A stretch of 64,000 nucleotides of DNA. Source: Cercis canadensis (lineage: Eukaryota; Streptophyta; Magnoliopsida; Fabales; Fabaceae). Under the pieces are notes generated by a model. That model was not told the DNA's origin. It was given only the letters and a program-made list of their open reading frames with translations, and searched no databases. How positions within the stretch are numbered: position 1 is the stretch's first letter; the number at the start of each line of letters is the position of its first letter. The DNA lies in contig QAOA01004423.1 in the NCBI GenBank assembly GCA_003255065.1, positions 372,001 through 436,000 on the forward strand, given 5' to 3'. Below, one piece after another: positions 21,783 to 34,200 of the stretch. Position numbers and translations under genes: made by a program.

Positions 21783-23900
21783 AAATTCCTTCTCGTATGA
21801 GCTTAATCTCAATCTGAAGAAACGCGGATTAAAGGTGGCCTTTTGCTTTCAAACTAGAGTTTGAGGAAAGAGAGAGAAGAGACAGTGACTGAAAGACCAG
21901 ATGGTAAGTCACGCTCGGCTCCTAACTCCTATCTGCTAATCCTTGGCAAACAAGTCTTGAGTGGACGCAAGTGTGGGCCGGGGTGAGTCGGTCAACATCG
22001 AAACCAAAAGACAGGATATCATTCCCCTCACGACTGTCTGTTTTATTAAGGATATATTCTTTATGTAGTAGATCACTTTGCTTAAATAATTATTTTTTTA
22101 AAAAAAATAATTATTTTTGAATTTTATTATTATATAGAAATGCATAATTTTGGAAAAAAATATGTACTGAGAATAAAACTCATAATTATCATGGAACTTT
22201 AATTTTTTTAAAATTTAAAATAATGATTTTAAAAATCTTACTATGAAAGATTTAAGATTTAAGTAATTTTATATTCATTGAGCTGTTCAGAGATGACTAC
22301 CATAAGTATATTAAATTAGCTGGATATGAAACTAAAACTGAAATGATGCGAATTGACCATATAAATTCGTTAAAAATATGTCTTCTTTGTTGAATGCCAA
22401 ATTAATAAAATCATAGAGTTGCACACTATAATAACTATTAGCTATGACTCAGTTAGTAAATTGAGTTTTATGTGATGTGAATCTTAAAATAAGATTAGGA
22501 GTTTAAATCTCGTTAAAAACATTAATTACCAAAGCATGCCAAAATTTGAGCAAAAATTAATTTCATACAAAAATTGTGAGGACCACTTAGTGAAAAACTA
22601 AAAAATAAATCATTAATAAATATGATATTTAAATATACAAAATCATACTTAGACTAAGACAAAGGATAAAAAAAAGGGAGACTCTAATTTATTTTCACAA
22701 ATTAAATATTATCAACTAATTTTTACTTATAAATTGATGATATAATAACTAGCTTTTAAACTTATGAGTAATTACCAAACATATAAGACTTTAAAAGTAG
22801 CTCTACTAAAATTAATTTATTTGTTGAGTTTGTAAAATACCCAAGTATAAAGTTGTTTTTATATATGATTACCTTAAACTTTTCTTAGTTATACAGTCAA
22901 TTTTAATTCAAATAGGAAAGAGAATTTTATTGAGCATTGAGCAGACAGAACTTCTTCAATGAACTTGTTTCTAAAAGAATTGAACCTTGACTAGATAGTC
23001 ACTCGAATAAAAAGATTTATTTATTTATGCACCCATCTCTATTTGATTTTATCATTTAGTATTTTTTAAAATAATTAGTAATAGATGGCCGGAGTTCTTT
23101 GCCAATATATTAGCATGAGTACAGTATTTTATTTATGGTTGCTAGATACATGGAAGGTTGTATTCGTGATATCGAATTAATTAAAGATTAAAAGAAGGGC
23201 GAGTATTTAGCAAAAGTTACAAGGAAATATAAAGGGCTAGCAAAGGCTACGGAAATGTCCATAAAAGCATATCGGTCCGAATACGCGGTCGTATTCGAGA
23301 ATCGTGAATGGTTGACTTGAGTTTGACCTGGGGAGTTCTTTTATTCAATAGTTTCCTCCCAAGTGAGATAACATTGCCCACTTCTAATTGGAGTTTTCGT
23401 CTTAAATTAGTATTGTTAAGAAGATTTTTAAAAAAGTAAGTCATTTAATCTATGTCAACAGCTTAGAATAATTAATTTTTTTTATAAAATATATATAAAA
23501 AATTTGTCAAGAAAAAAATGAAATTGCAACACAGAATAATATATTTTTTTATATAATTAAATTTAAAATTTATTAATTATTTTAAAAAATGAGAAACACT
23601 AAATAATTTAATTTTTTTGAGATATTTATAATTATACCAATTGACCTCAACTCTCCAATTGAGAAGGGCAACGGTACCCGGTAGCTTAGTCATCGCCTTC
23701 CAGGAAACAGAAAATATGACGGCTTCTGGCTGATAAGTCATAAGACTCATATCCAAACAGGTATGCTTGGGCGTACCGCGTACGTGTGTCTTCCAAGTCC
23801 TTATGTAATGTAATGACTCTAATGAGCCCTTTGTTGTTATGATTGGCTCACCAATCCTCGGCAGTCGGCACCCCTTTACTTTACACTCTTGTAATACGCA
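21783..23900. other. AT-rich intergenic DNA
   Basis: No supported gene. Long A/T-rich tracts, and a degenerate SINE-like stretch at 22444-22530. Confidence 0.5.
22444..22530 (+). mobile_element. Degenerate SINE-like remnant
   Basis: TGACTCAGTTAGTAAATTGA resembles a tRNA-type A-box region. AGGAGTTTAAATCTCG, about 50 bp later, resembles a decayed B-box. No ends or target duplication are seen. Confidence 0.25.
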
Positions 23901-24627
23901 CGTGCCTTTGACCCTTACGACTTATTTTAAGAAGCTTCTGAAAAGTGGCCCTCTGCATACAAGCCCTAATCTTTCTTTCTCGCGCTTCCGAAGCAAGCTA
24001 CTACACTACTGATCCAACAATTACAGTGACTGTTGCCCATTGGAACCAAGCTCAATCCCCAATCCATATATTCAGGTTTTGCATTCGCTTCTTTGCTTTG
24101 CTTTCTATTTTCGTTTCAATGCCTGAATTTCGTTTTCTGGGTTTGATTTGCTTGATCAATTTTGGTAGGGGAGTCTCGTTTGGAACTCGAATTATTGATT
24201 TCATGTGTGAAAATAGCCATTTAGATATAAATCATTGCTAGAGCATGTTATTTCTGTTAAATTAGTTGAACTGTGAAAAGAGTAGGTCTTCATCAATTTT
24301 ACTCTGTGATCGAGAGAATTCTGCTGTGAAATTCTGGAGACTGCAAATAAGTTATAGGATTTGATTTCTTTTAGCTTTATCAATATCTTTATATCTGGGT
24401 TTTCGCTCTCTCTTGCCCTCCCTTCAAAATTTTAGTGTTTCAGCTTTTATATCAGCTGGCCTAGTTGACTTTTGTAGCTGAGATTAATGTATTAAGAACG
24501 GGCATTAAGGTTTTCAGTTCCAAAATTAGTTTTGAAATTCTGGCTAATTGGGTGTGAGCAAGTCTCTCTTAACCGGATAATATTTTGATTCTAAGTTCTG
24601 ACTATAGTGACAAACTCAGGAAGCAGG

Positions 24628-25671
24628 ATGCCAGCAACTCGGTATTTTTCGCCAATAGACACGTTAGAGCAAAAATTACAGATTGAAAGGAGGCTTGGGA
24701 GCATGAAAGCAAGCAAGTATTTTAATCTCCTCACAAGATTTCTGAGTCTCAAAATGAGCAAATCTGAATTTGATAAGCTCTGCATGGCAACTATAGGGAG
24801 AGACAATGTCCATCTTCATAATCATTTCATCAGGTCAATCTTAAAAAAAGCGTGCCTCTCCAAGACACCCCCATCAAGAAAAGGCGTGGTAGAAGGTGCT
24901 TTGAGTGTTAAAATGCCAAATGGATATCACAAGGGCAATCTTCAGCTGCTATGCAAAGATTTTCCTCAATCTCCTCGAAGAGGGAGGACTCCAAATTTAC
25001 GTGATCGCAGATTCAGGGACCGCCCTAGCCCTCTTGGTCCTCATGGGAAGAACCTTGGTATTGCATGTGAAGATTCAGCTCCTAAAATTCACGAGCAGCA
25101 GAGTACTACCGATCTACATTCTGTAGGTAGCAGGCCCCCTCTCTCAGTGGAAGATGGGGAGGAGGTTGATCAGGATTCTGGAAGCCCAAGCATTTATAGC
25201 AGGAGTCCTGTTAGAGCACCTCTTGGACTTCCCACAAACATTAAAGGAGCACAAAAAGTATGGTGTAATGGATCTGCATCTGCTGCTATCACTAATACCT
25301 GTCAAAACATTGGTCAGCTACCTGATACAAGTTCTTTGATGAAAAGGTTGGAGCAGAAGTTGGAAACGGAAGGATTTAAAATCTCAGTTGATTCTGCCGA
25401 CTTGTTGAATAATGCACTTGATGTTTACCTCAAAAGGTTGATAAAACCCTGTTTGGATTTAGTTGTTTCAAAATCTGTTGACAAATTCAGTTGTCCACTC
25501 CAGCATGGTTTCAATGAGTTGCCAGTTAGTAGATATGTTCAGAAGCCAAGAGGGTCTGTTCCTGCATCTATTTCTGATTTTCGGGCTGCAGTAGAGTTAA
25601 ATCCTGTTATACTTGGAGAAGATTGGCCACTACAATTTGAGAAGGTCTGCTTACGTGCATCAGAAGACTGA
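24628..25671 (+). CDS. ADA1: SAGA complex subunit ADA1 (TADA1/Hfi1-type)
   Basis: Uninterrupted frame of 347 aa. The N-terminal module (residues 5-80) reads RYFSPIDTLEQKLQIERRLG, then KYFNLLTRFLSLKMSKSEFD, then RDNVHLHNHFIRSILKKACL. This is the hallmark of plant transcriptional coactivator Hfi1/Transcriptional adapter 1 proteins. A C-terminal region (about 240-285, MKRLEQKLETEGFKISVDSA onward) fits the histone-fold part of the family. ADA1 is a structural subunit of the nuclear SAGA histone-acetyltransferase coactivator. The open frame extends upstream to a GTG at 24607, but the first ATG is at 24628. The leader looks spliced: a GT donor is possible after TTCAG near 24076 and AG acceptors lie just before the start. 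Two Arabidopsis paralogues are known, which supports single-exon plant versions. Confidence 0.85.
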   Translation: MPATRYFSPIDTLEQKLQIERRLGSMKASKYFNLLTRFLSLKMSKSEFDKLCMATIGRDNVHLHNHFIRSILKKACLSKTPPSRKGVVEGALSVKMPNGYHKGNLQLLCKDFPQSPRRGRTPNLRDRRFRDRPSPLGPHGKNLGIACEDSAPKIHEQQSTTDLHSVGSRPPLSVEDGEEVDQDSGSPSIYSRSPVRAPLGLPTNIKGAQKVWCNGSASAAITNTCQNIGQLPDTSSLMKRLEQKLETEGFKISVDSADLLNNALDVYLKRLIKPCLDLVVSKSVDKFSCPLQHGFNELPVSRYVQKPRGSVPASISDFRAAVELNPVILGEDWPLQFEKVCLRASED

Positions 25672-26314
25672 ACTGAAACAGGTTGTACATTGTACTGGTT
25701 CAAGGTATAAATTTGGCTTTTCCTCAAAGTGATTATAGTTATTGGAATTGTCAAATCCATTCCGAATCTGATATTGATCTTGAAGTCGTAAGCCCTGCTG
25801 ACGTACATATAAGTGGAAAATATGGGAAGTTTTGGATCTGGTGACCATATTGTGTATAGGTTTCAATGCTGACTATTTTAGTTTGGGACTTTATGACATG
25901 TCTAATTTTAAAAATATTGACACCTGTAAGAATCCACCTTAGTGAATAGATGGGGATCACTTTCTGCAGATTATTTGTTCATTTTATTAACCATTATCAA
26001 TAAAGCTTATTTTCAATTTTTTCCAGACCTAAAGTTCTGTTCCTCAATCTTTTGAGTATCAACTGGTCATTTATATTTGGATGTTTCTCTATTTATCTCT
26101 GTCATGATTCTTTGGATGTGCGTGGGTTGTGATAAATTAGAGTAGTTTTTCTGAATCAGAAGGTCTTTCATGAAATTGCATCCAGCCTGGCTGATGTCAA
26201 CCTCTTACTTCGTTTTCATTGCTTGCAAACTGGTCTTTATGTGTGTGAACACTGTACTCCTAGTCCTCGTCTTTGCGGAGGTTGTGTATGCTCAATAGAC
26301 ATGAAGGGAAAGAG

Positions 26315-26335
26315 AAAAAAAAAAAAAAAAAAAAN

Positions 26336-26384
<49 letters not shown>
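26315..26384. repeat. Poly(A) tract containing an N
   Basis: About 70 A residues interrupted by one N at 26335, which probably marks an unresolved length. The tract could be the tail of an old retroposon, but no body is recognisable upstream. Confidence 0.8.
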
Positions 26385-26386
<2 letters not shown>

Positions 26387-27807
26387 AAATCCCATAGAAA
26401 CAACTTCAGCTTTAAATAGTGCAAAGTTAAATTGTAATTAGTACAAAGAATGGTGTTTTTACCTGCTGCTGCTGATGGATATAGTACTGTAAATGCTGTC
26501 TACGTAACAGTCTTGTACTTGTTGAGTTTTTTTCATGTGGGATATATAAGTTGATGAAGGTGGTGAGATTCTTTCTGCAAAGGGTTGAATTTCACGCTGC
26601 AAACCTGAAAGGTATGGATGCGCTATTAAATTCTTTCATTTAGATACCAATCGCCTAGTTTCCAGTCTTCTGTATACCTTGGTTGTATTTCCATAGGGTT
26701 CAGAAAGTTCTCAACCTATTGGCCTTTTGGTTTTAGCTTTCGATGGAAATGTTTATCTGATATAATGATGTTCAAGTGTTTATTGTCTGCCTCTGTCAAA
26801 ACTAAATGACAACGTTATAGATGTCTCATTAAACACCAGAGTACAGATAGGGGAGGAAAATTGCTTGCATTGGAGAACTAACCACTAGGTATTATACAAG
26901 AAGGTTATGGACCTATGGTCATGCTGAGGTACCTATGTAGCTGCATTTTTGTCAAATGAGAATTGTGAAGGTCAATTAAATTTCAGCATTTTCACTGAGA
27001 AGATGAGTGGCAAGAATCATGCTAGTCCTACCCTGTAGATGGGTAACTCGGAAAGCACATGGGTTTTAAATATTGTTAGACTTAATTTTGCTCATCCATC
27101 TTAAACATTGAGACTGACAAGTAAAAGTGGATTTTATGGTTGGCTTTGTATTAGTTAATGGTTCTTCCTTATTTTTTTTTATCTTTTATGTTTTTAGGTG
27201 TACATAATTGCTAATGTCTTTGCAGTTAGCAAGGTTTGCTGATTCCAGCGTCTTTGCAATAATCCTCTTCAGTATATTGTGAAGTGATGAGCTATTGATG
27301 CGGAAAATGGCGCTCAAGTGAGAAAACCTGTTATCTTAGTCCACTTATTTTAAACAATAGACTATTCAGTTTCTCTTGATGATAATGCATATTTACCAGC
27401 TATTTCATGTCTCTTACCAAGTTGTGTACTGTGTCTTTTGCCACTTTCCCCTGGAGTATTTGCTTGCTGATTTTTTTGTTAAGCTTCACTAATGGTATTT
27501 AATATTAGTGAAAGGGCATGGCCTTTGCCCTTCCTGTTCTATAAGCTTTTCCTTGCATATTTCTCTTGCTTTATGTTGCTATCAATCAAATTCTGAATTC
27601 TTAGATGATATTGTGGAATAGCCTCAACTCAAAGTGAATCTTCAACTAGGGGGAAAACTAAAAGAACGGTAAAATATTTAACTGCTCTTTGGTTTGCTTT
27701 TCAACCTTCTTCTTTACCTCTTCTGTTTCCATGTTAATGTGGCTTGTAGAAAATATAGCATCAGGAGATTAAACTTCATAGACTGCAGCTATTGATATAA
27801 ATTGCTT

Positions 27808-28455
27808 CATTATGATCATAGGCAGTTAAAGTTGTTATGCTTCTTTATTATTTATAGAATTTTCTGATACATACGTAAACTCAAGCTGGTAAAGTTTTGG
27901 ATTGTATTATAGTTTCCAAATATTGAGGACGAAGGGCAGCAGCATTACTGCAAAGGTAAGCTATCCAACATAGTTTTGAAATTGATTGCAATGTTAATAA
28001 AACATATGCGGTCAACAAACTCTATAGGTATGCAATTGCCTTGTTAAGACTATTCTCTCTGTCTCTGTCTCTGTTAATAAAACATATGCGGTCAATAATT
28101 TGTTCATTATCATATCTAACTTTCACATAAAAGATTCCTTCACACTTGCTTTTTTATTTTGTTGTGTTCTACCTGTAAATGTTTTCTTTACGCTTGTCGC
28201 TCCCACATTAATGTTTTGCTTGATGGCCTACATAATTGCTTCATTATGATAAATGCATTTCAAGTTGCTATGTTTTTTTAATTATATCAGGAATTATTTT
28301 TTAATAATATGTCGGTTAACTTTTGCATTGCATTATTATATAGTGAGAGGGGGAACATTACAGAGAAGAACTAAAGGTAAGCTTGGGACCGTGATTGTGA
28401 AATGGATTGCAATCTTAATAATACATATACCGTCAGCAAACTTGAAAGGTCACCT
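27808..28455 (+). repeat. Diverged tandem duplication, about 420-bp period
   Basis: Copy A (about 27808-28030) and copy B (about 28231-28455) share an ordered series of segments: GCTTCATTATGAT, AAGTTG(C/T)TATG, AAAGGTAAGCT, GATTGCAAT(G/C)TTAATAA and the ACATAT..CGGTCA.CAAACT block. The piece GTTAATAAAACATATGCGGTCAA also recurs at about 28072. Divergence is considerable. Confidence 0.6.
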
Positions 28456-28759
28456 GCTCTTTTTGTTTGTTATGCTGTTTTCCATGTGGGGAAACAAGTT
28501 GATTTATCTCAAACGAACAAACGCAGCAAATACTTTTCTAAAGAAAGGAGGAGGAATCATACTAGTTTATTCTCTGTTGAGAAAATCTAAATTAAACATC
28601 AAAACTCACATGTGCGTTAAACTATTCCCTTACTTATTCTGTAATAATCTCGTTATTAATAATAAATCCCTCCCCCTTTTGCACTTTTTTTGTCCTCTTT
28701 TACTTTCCAATTCTAACTTGCACTCCCAACATGATTCATGAATTATTCACTGTGTCTGG

Positions 28760-30779
28760 TCAATTAAGCACATCACATCTGGTACGAATGTTCCCATTCT
28801 TTGCATTCTTGATCCCCACTCGGCCCAGCTTAGTAATGGCAGCGATGAAGTTGGCGTGGAAGGTTTTACTATTACTGGCAAACGCATTTACTGCGGGTTT
28901 GGATCTTGGGTCGGTAAAGAGGACCTGGTCCGAAGAGAACAGGCCCTTACCCTGGAGAAGGTTCTTGTAATAAGCATTGTCAAATGCACGCGGAGTGGTT
29001 GGGTCCATGTCGATGGCTATCCTCGGATCCACCTTCCTCGGGCACATCGACTGTAGCCGGGTTGCGTATAGTTTGTCCAATGTAGGGTCCACTGGACTTC
29101 GACGGCTGAAATCGTAGATTCTATTCGCAAACCTGGTGCAATGGGAGAATCCAACGGTGTGAGCACCTGCAAAACGACAACACCTCGTTGATCAGAATAC
29201 CCAAAACGACAATCACACGGTTCAGCTTTGTAGCTGGTTTTTTTGCAAGTGCATGCAGCTCCAAGGCTTCAAGCTTTATAATTTTCTATATTATATGCTC
29301 TCACCAAGTTTCTATTAGCTTATTGATCTCAATATTATACTTTTATAATTTATTTACATTATTATTACACTTTTTAATTAATTTATTTAAATATTATAAT
29401 TTTTAAAAATTAAAAATTTAAAAAAAATNAATTAAATCTACGTAATAGACTCTATTAAACACGCGCAGCTGTCAACTGACATGTCTTCACTAAGACACGC
29501 TAGCTCCATGCTCAGTTCATCACTCCTTTTTTGTGCTCTCACCATTTTTTTAATACTTTTGCTAACACCAAACTTAACCATACACCTCAAACACCCTATC
29601 TAAGACTTTTATATATAGGGCTGGGCCTTAAACCGGGTATTAGAAAAAAGTAAAGAAAGTAAAGTGGTGAAAGAATGAAAAGGTTGAACACGTAAGTTGA
29701 TAGTTAGCGTGTTTGGTGAGACCCATTATACAGATTTAAATTTTTTTTTTAGTTTTTAATTTTTAAAAAATTGTAATATTTAAATAAATAAATTAAAAAA
29801 TATAATAATTATGTAAATAAATTATTAAAGTGTAATATTGAAGTGAATGAACCGACCATATTCCAATTATAATCACAAGGGAACAGAGAGAATTTTTTAT
29901 GGGTCCCAATATGATTTATTTGGGTAGAATCCTATGATTGGTTAGTGTCATGCACGCGCGCCATACCTGAGAGGGCGATCATGTCCGTTTGAGTGAGCCC
30001 GTTGGAAGCAAACAGGGAATTGAGTTTGTTCAAATTAAAATTAGGCGCAGGGAGCCTCCCGTTTACATTTGAAGCCTTTGAGACTAACCCATCAAATCTT
30101 CCTAATTCAACGGCATAGGAAGGTCCACCAGCCTGTGCATGTAAATTGCATTATCTCAATTAATAAATTGGTTTCATATTCACAGAGAAACAGACACTCG
30201 AATGAAAATGACTTAAGGGTGAAGATTGAGCAAGTTCACAAACCAGAGCAATAACATCCCGAGTTGCCAGGGCAAGAATATCAGCGCATGAGACCTTGTT
30301 TTTGCACTGCGGGACAGAATCCACAGCTTCTTTGGCTTTAATCACTGTGTCAAACCCATCACCGGCCAATGACAGATTGTCAGGGTGATCCTTCTCTGCT
30401 TTGTTGTTTGGTGTGGATTGTATTATTACTGAAGCATCACAACCCTGTAATGTAGCTAGCCACAATGGACTTAGAATTTGAATTCAACAAAAAAATAAAT
30501 AAATAAATAAATATTTTCTCTATGTGGGTTGTTAATTACATTAGAATTAAAGCTAATGGTTACCTGGACAAAGCAATCATGGAAGAAGAGACGAAGGGTT
30601 GCAGGAACAGTGACAAACGTTTGCTGAAATTTCTTTCGAACTGCTTGTCTAACGATGTTTTCGACATTAGGACAAGTTTTGGCATAGTGGTGTCTACTTA
30701 GCTGCGCAGAAGTGAAATATGGATAAAGACAGAGACTTAATGAGAGTGACCAGAGAAGTATAAGACTGCAGCGACCCAT
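28760..30779 (-). CDS. Class III secretory peroxidase
   Basis: Four exons on the minus strand: 30779-30564, 30444-30244, 30132-29967 and 29166-28760 (stop TGA). All introns are GT-AG; total 329 aa. An N-terminal signal peptide (about 1-25, hydrophobic [15 protein letters not shown]) is followed by a mature start at [15 protein letters not shown]. Distal haem pocket: R63 and H67 in LRLFFHDCF. Calcium and structural Cys residues follow in [10 protein letters not shown] and [13 protein letters not shown]. The proximal haem ligand is His in [13 protein letters not shown] (about 197). The exon pattern is the classic three-intron pattern of the family. These enzymes oxidise phenolics with H2O2 in the cell wall or vacuole; the sequence looks closest to the PRX16/45 type by recall. 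Intron 3 (29167-29966) holds a fold-back element. Confidence 0.95.
29315..29855. mobile_element. Fold-back MITE in peroxidase intron 3
   Basis: The AT-rich arm at about 29315-29500 is the imperfect reverse complement of about 29660-29855. For example TCAATATTA near 29330 pairs with TAATATTGA near 29834, and AAACACGC near 29458 pairs with GCGTGTTT near 29710. The two arms meet near 29580, so the whole region could fold into one long hairpin. An N lies at 29429. There is no coding capacity. Exact ends and target duplication are unclear. Confidence 0.6.
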
Positions 30780-30883
30780 TTTCTGTTTTTCTGAGTGGGG
30801 GATAAAGGGGCACTCGAAAATGCAGAGGTTTTTGGTTGCAAAGTGGGAGAGAATGATGCTTTAAGTAGAAAAGTAGGAGGGGG

Positions 30884-30891
30884 CTTATATC
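30884..30891 (-). promoter_or_regulatory. TATA-like element of the peroxidase gene
   Basis: GATATAAG on the minus strand lies about 105 bp upstream of the peroxidase ATG, a plausible core-promoter distance. Confidence 0.4.
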
Positions 30892-30968
30892 AATCAAATT
30901 GGCGTAGTCACGGGCCAGTTGTATTAGAATCTTTTCAACTTTTTTACAGCAAATAAAGCGCATTTTGT

Positions 30969-30969
<1 letters not shown>

Positions 30970-30995
<26 letters not shown>
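30970..30995. repeat. (TAA)n microsatellite
   Basis: About eight to nine TAA units at the edge of the neighbouring fold-back element. Confidence 0.95.
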
Positions 30996-30999
<4 letters not shown>

Positions 31000-31275
31000 T
31001 AAGAGCAAAACTCTTTTTTTAATATTTGAAAAATATAAAAAATGATAAATTCGTCCTCTAAAAATTTTGGTGACAAATTAATCATTAAATTATTATTCCG
31101 TCGAATAAATTAGTCCTCTCCGATAGGATCTCGTTAGTGACATTTAAAGACTAATTTGTCTGACGAAATAATAATTCAATGATCAATTTGTCACCAAAAA
31201 TTTTTAAAAGACAAATTTGTCCGTCATTACATTTTTCTAGTACTAAAAAATGATTTTACTCTAATAATAATATAA
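30990..31275. mobile_element. Fold-back MITE upstream of the peroxidase gene
   Basis: The left arm (about 30995-31115) and right arm (about 31150-31270) are reverse complements with scattered mismatches. The strongest block is AATTTTGGTGACAAATTAAT (near 31063) against its complement near 31185. The outer parts also pair (AGAGCAAAACTC with a partner near 31258). No transposase. The TAA repeat at the left edge hides any target duplication. It lies within 250-500 bp upstream of the peroxidase start codon. Confidence 0.6.
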
Positions 31276-34200
31276 GAATGGTACAATTAGAAAGGGACAT
31301 GATTGCTCTGTCAATGGCCGCTTTCGTCTCTTCCATATAATCTCTAATACTTGTCCAAATGGTTTGAGTAGGGATTGAATCGGGCCAAGTTTGAACCCCA
31401 ATTTCCAGAAAGAGGTGGACCATGTTAGGAGAATGTCTAGAGTGAGAAAAAGAAACAGAGACCAGACCACGGGGCTGCTAAAATGGCGCACAACAAGAAT
31501 ATAGAGTGGCATGCACGTTAAGGTTACTTTCCTTGAGCCTCCGTAGCAGAAAAAAGAGTGTACTTTTCCCAGTTTGGTTGCTTGAGGGACCCAAAAAATG
31601 TTACAGATAAATTGGGGTCGAAATATGTACTGAAATTTTGGATAAATAAGCAAAATCTGTAATTAGAAGAAGCAGATGATAGTATCCACTTTGAGCCTTG
31701 AGTAGCAGAGGGACCATACCAGGCTTATCAGAAAATTATTTACACAAGTTAGTTTGACTGTTTAAGTGTTAAGAAATTGGACCACGTTAGGTATTTTAAA
31801 ATACTACCATATGATTAAAGAAAATAAGGGGAAATTTGTTGTGAGAAAAGACATGAGATCATCATGAGCTTGTATAAATTAAAGAGAGTTCTCTTCAATT
31901 TTTTCAATAGCTAAACCATTAGAATCCAATGAACCTTAATTAATGGACATATACAAACAAAGACTGGAAGTCAAATACTTTCAATAACGAACAAATGGAG
32001 GGAATATCCTTAATCATATAATTTGTCACTCTACTTTCAAGACTCGAGAGAAATATTTTTATGTTGTGTTTTCAGTTAAGTTCTGGTTTGAATAATATAG
32101 CTAGTATCTCATCTGTCGGTGATTTGTATTTTATACCCATTTGTACTTGTAAGTGATTTTAATTTTAGCCATTTGACATAGGCATAGGTTTATGACTCAT
32201 AACTACTGGTGATGGCAAACACTGCACATGTCAATAAAACCAAAAAATATATTATCCACAAAAGATATTATAAGAAATGTAACATAAAAAATAAAAAGAA
32301 AATGTCAAGTCAAGTAAAGGATGCTGATGATTCAAAGAATGTGAGGGAGGATGCTTGCCAGCTTCTGAATCCCGCATTGCCTAGTTGATTAGTGATTCAA
32401 AAAGGAAAGCCATTGCCTACATTTATTATTGGCTGCTCACGCACGTAATCTCTTGTTAACATCGTCTCTGACTTTTCCACCCTCCTTTTCCCTCCCTCCT
32501 TTTTCCTCCCTCCTTTTCCCTTTTCCCCCTCTCAAACATGACTGCTTTAATGGATTCTATTGTTAGGTGTTAAGTTCTTATCCTGTGTGGGGCAAGTTGT
32601 TACCAGTATCAACGTCTAACTTCTTCAGTTTCTTACAACTTTTTCATGTATTGCTTCTCTCTTTTTCTAGTCGTTGGTTTACAGTAGTAACAAATCTGAG
32701 TTTCATTCAGGAAACAAGAAGAGGCTCCTAAAAAAAAGATGTTCGTCAATAATGACATAAATAAAAAGCGTTGGACTTTTATTTCTTAATAGTGATGTGC
32801 CTTATCAATCTTTTCAACTCTGAAAGACTAAAAAAATATAATTTTATAAAATATTTATGTAAAAGAGATAATTTAAAAATTATTTATCAATTTTTTGAAT
32901 AATTTTAATTAAATTATTAATAAATATATAGAGAAAATGATCATACTACTTTGTAAATAATATAACTTTAATGGTCACCTTATTTTGAAGTAGCATGAAG
33001 TAGAGTCACGCTACTTCTTTATTTTAAAGTAGAGTCATGTTAGCGTAATTTATATTATCTGTGTTTCATGAATAAAATAATTTAAAATATACAATTTTAG
33101 TAAATAATTTGCATAATGCTCCATTTTAATAAATAATTTACTCGAAAATGATATGATTTAATTGATTTTTTCATATCTTTAGACATATTCTCTAATTATT
33201 GAATGCATTTTATATTTTTGAATATGATCGGTATGAGTATTTCTAGAAGTAATTTCTATAAATCAGAAGCTGTTAATTCTAGTACTTTTAGGTATAGCTG
33301 GGATTCTCCGCATTCAGAAATATAGCAATTGTAGGTTGGAGGACATCTGGACATGTGTCCAGGAAAAGAGGCATCTTTAATACTTTATGCAAGTGAATTG
33401 AGCAATGTCTTAAATAGACAGGGAAAAAAGGCAATATAATTTATATATTTTATTTTTTGATGTTTGAAGAATTTTCCACCATGATTGTGACTTGTTAAAT
33501 TTAAACAGCATTATCGTTGTAGCACTTCAATTGATGTAAAGTGGGTAAAGAAGATAGAGAAAAGGTCCAATATTATTAATGAGTGTTGATTTTGGCTTAT
33601 TGGATATATGAAAAAAACTTCAGTTAAGGATCATTTATTTTCAATGACTTCTGAACAAAAGCAATAAATATAGTGTACTCATATTAGTTGATTGATTTAT
33701 TTTAGAAATTAATAGTACTTTTGATAATGTTGGGTACTTAGGTTGGACAAAATAATGTGTAAATTATGAAAAAGAAAATAAGGGGGTGTGGAGTCAGCAC
33801 GATTTTGCCAGCTATAGTGTCGTATCAATTTCAATGTTGACAAAATCTACAATTATAAAGCGTTCTATTACAGAATCATAATATTGAGGCTTGAACAATC
33901 ATGATTGTCTCCTCCTTTAGTAGATAAATTCAAATTGTGATGGAATTTTCACAATGAATGATCAATGTAGCATGCTAAAATAGTTAACAGTATCTGAAAG
34001 TAACGCGCACACTGAGCTCAGCTGTATTCAAGTCAATTAGTCAAATACATTAACGACCTTTGGGCTTTGGCTTCTATTCTACTATGTTCCTGTCTTTTAC
34101 TCCTCCTCGTTCCGTTATAAATAGGCCCAACGATCTATATTGGTTTTTAATTCTGAACCCAAGACCCATTGCTCACGAAAAAGTCAACCATGTGCTGGGC

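Larger units (their letters stand above)
25672..28759. other. 3' region of ADA1 and intergenic DNA
   Basis: No domain-bearing frame. Contents include a long poly(A) run with an N (26315-26384) and two diverged copies of a roughly 220-bp segment (27808-28030 and 28231-28455). Part of it may be ADA1 3' untranslated sequence. Confidence 0.45.

Noticed and set aside
24607-24627. GTG start for ADA1
   Set aside because: Nuclear plant genes start at ATG; the first ATG at 24628 begins the conserved module directly, and the upstream codons are probably leader.
28253-28741. 162-codon plus frame
   Set aside because: Low-complexity hydrophobic and basic translation in AT-rich DNA, overlapping the diverged duplication; no domain or splice partner.
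31261-31653. 130-codon minus frame upstream of the peroxidase
   Set aside because: No recognisable domain and partly overlaps the fold-back element.
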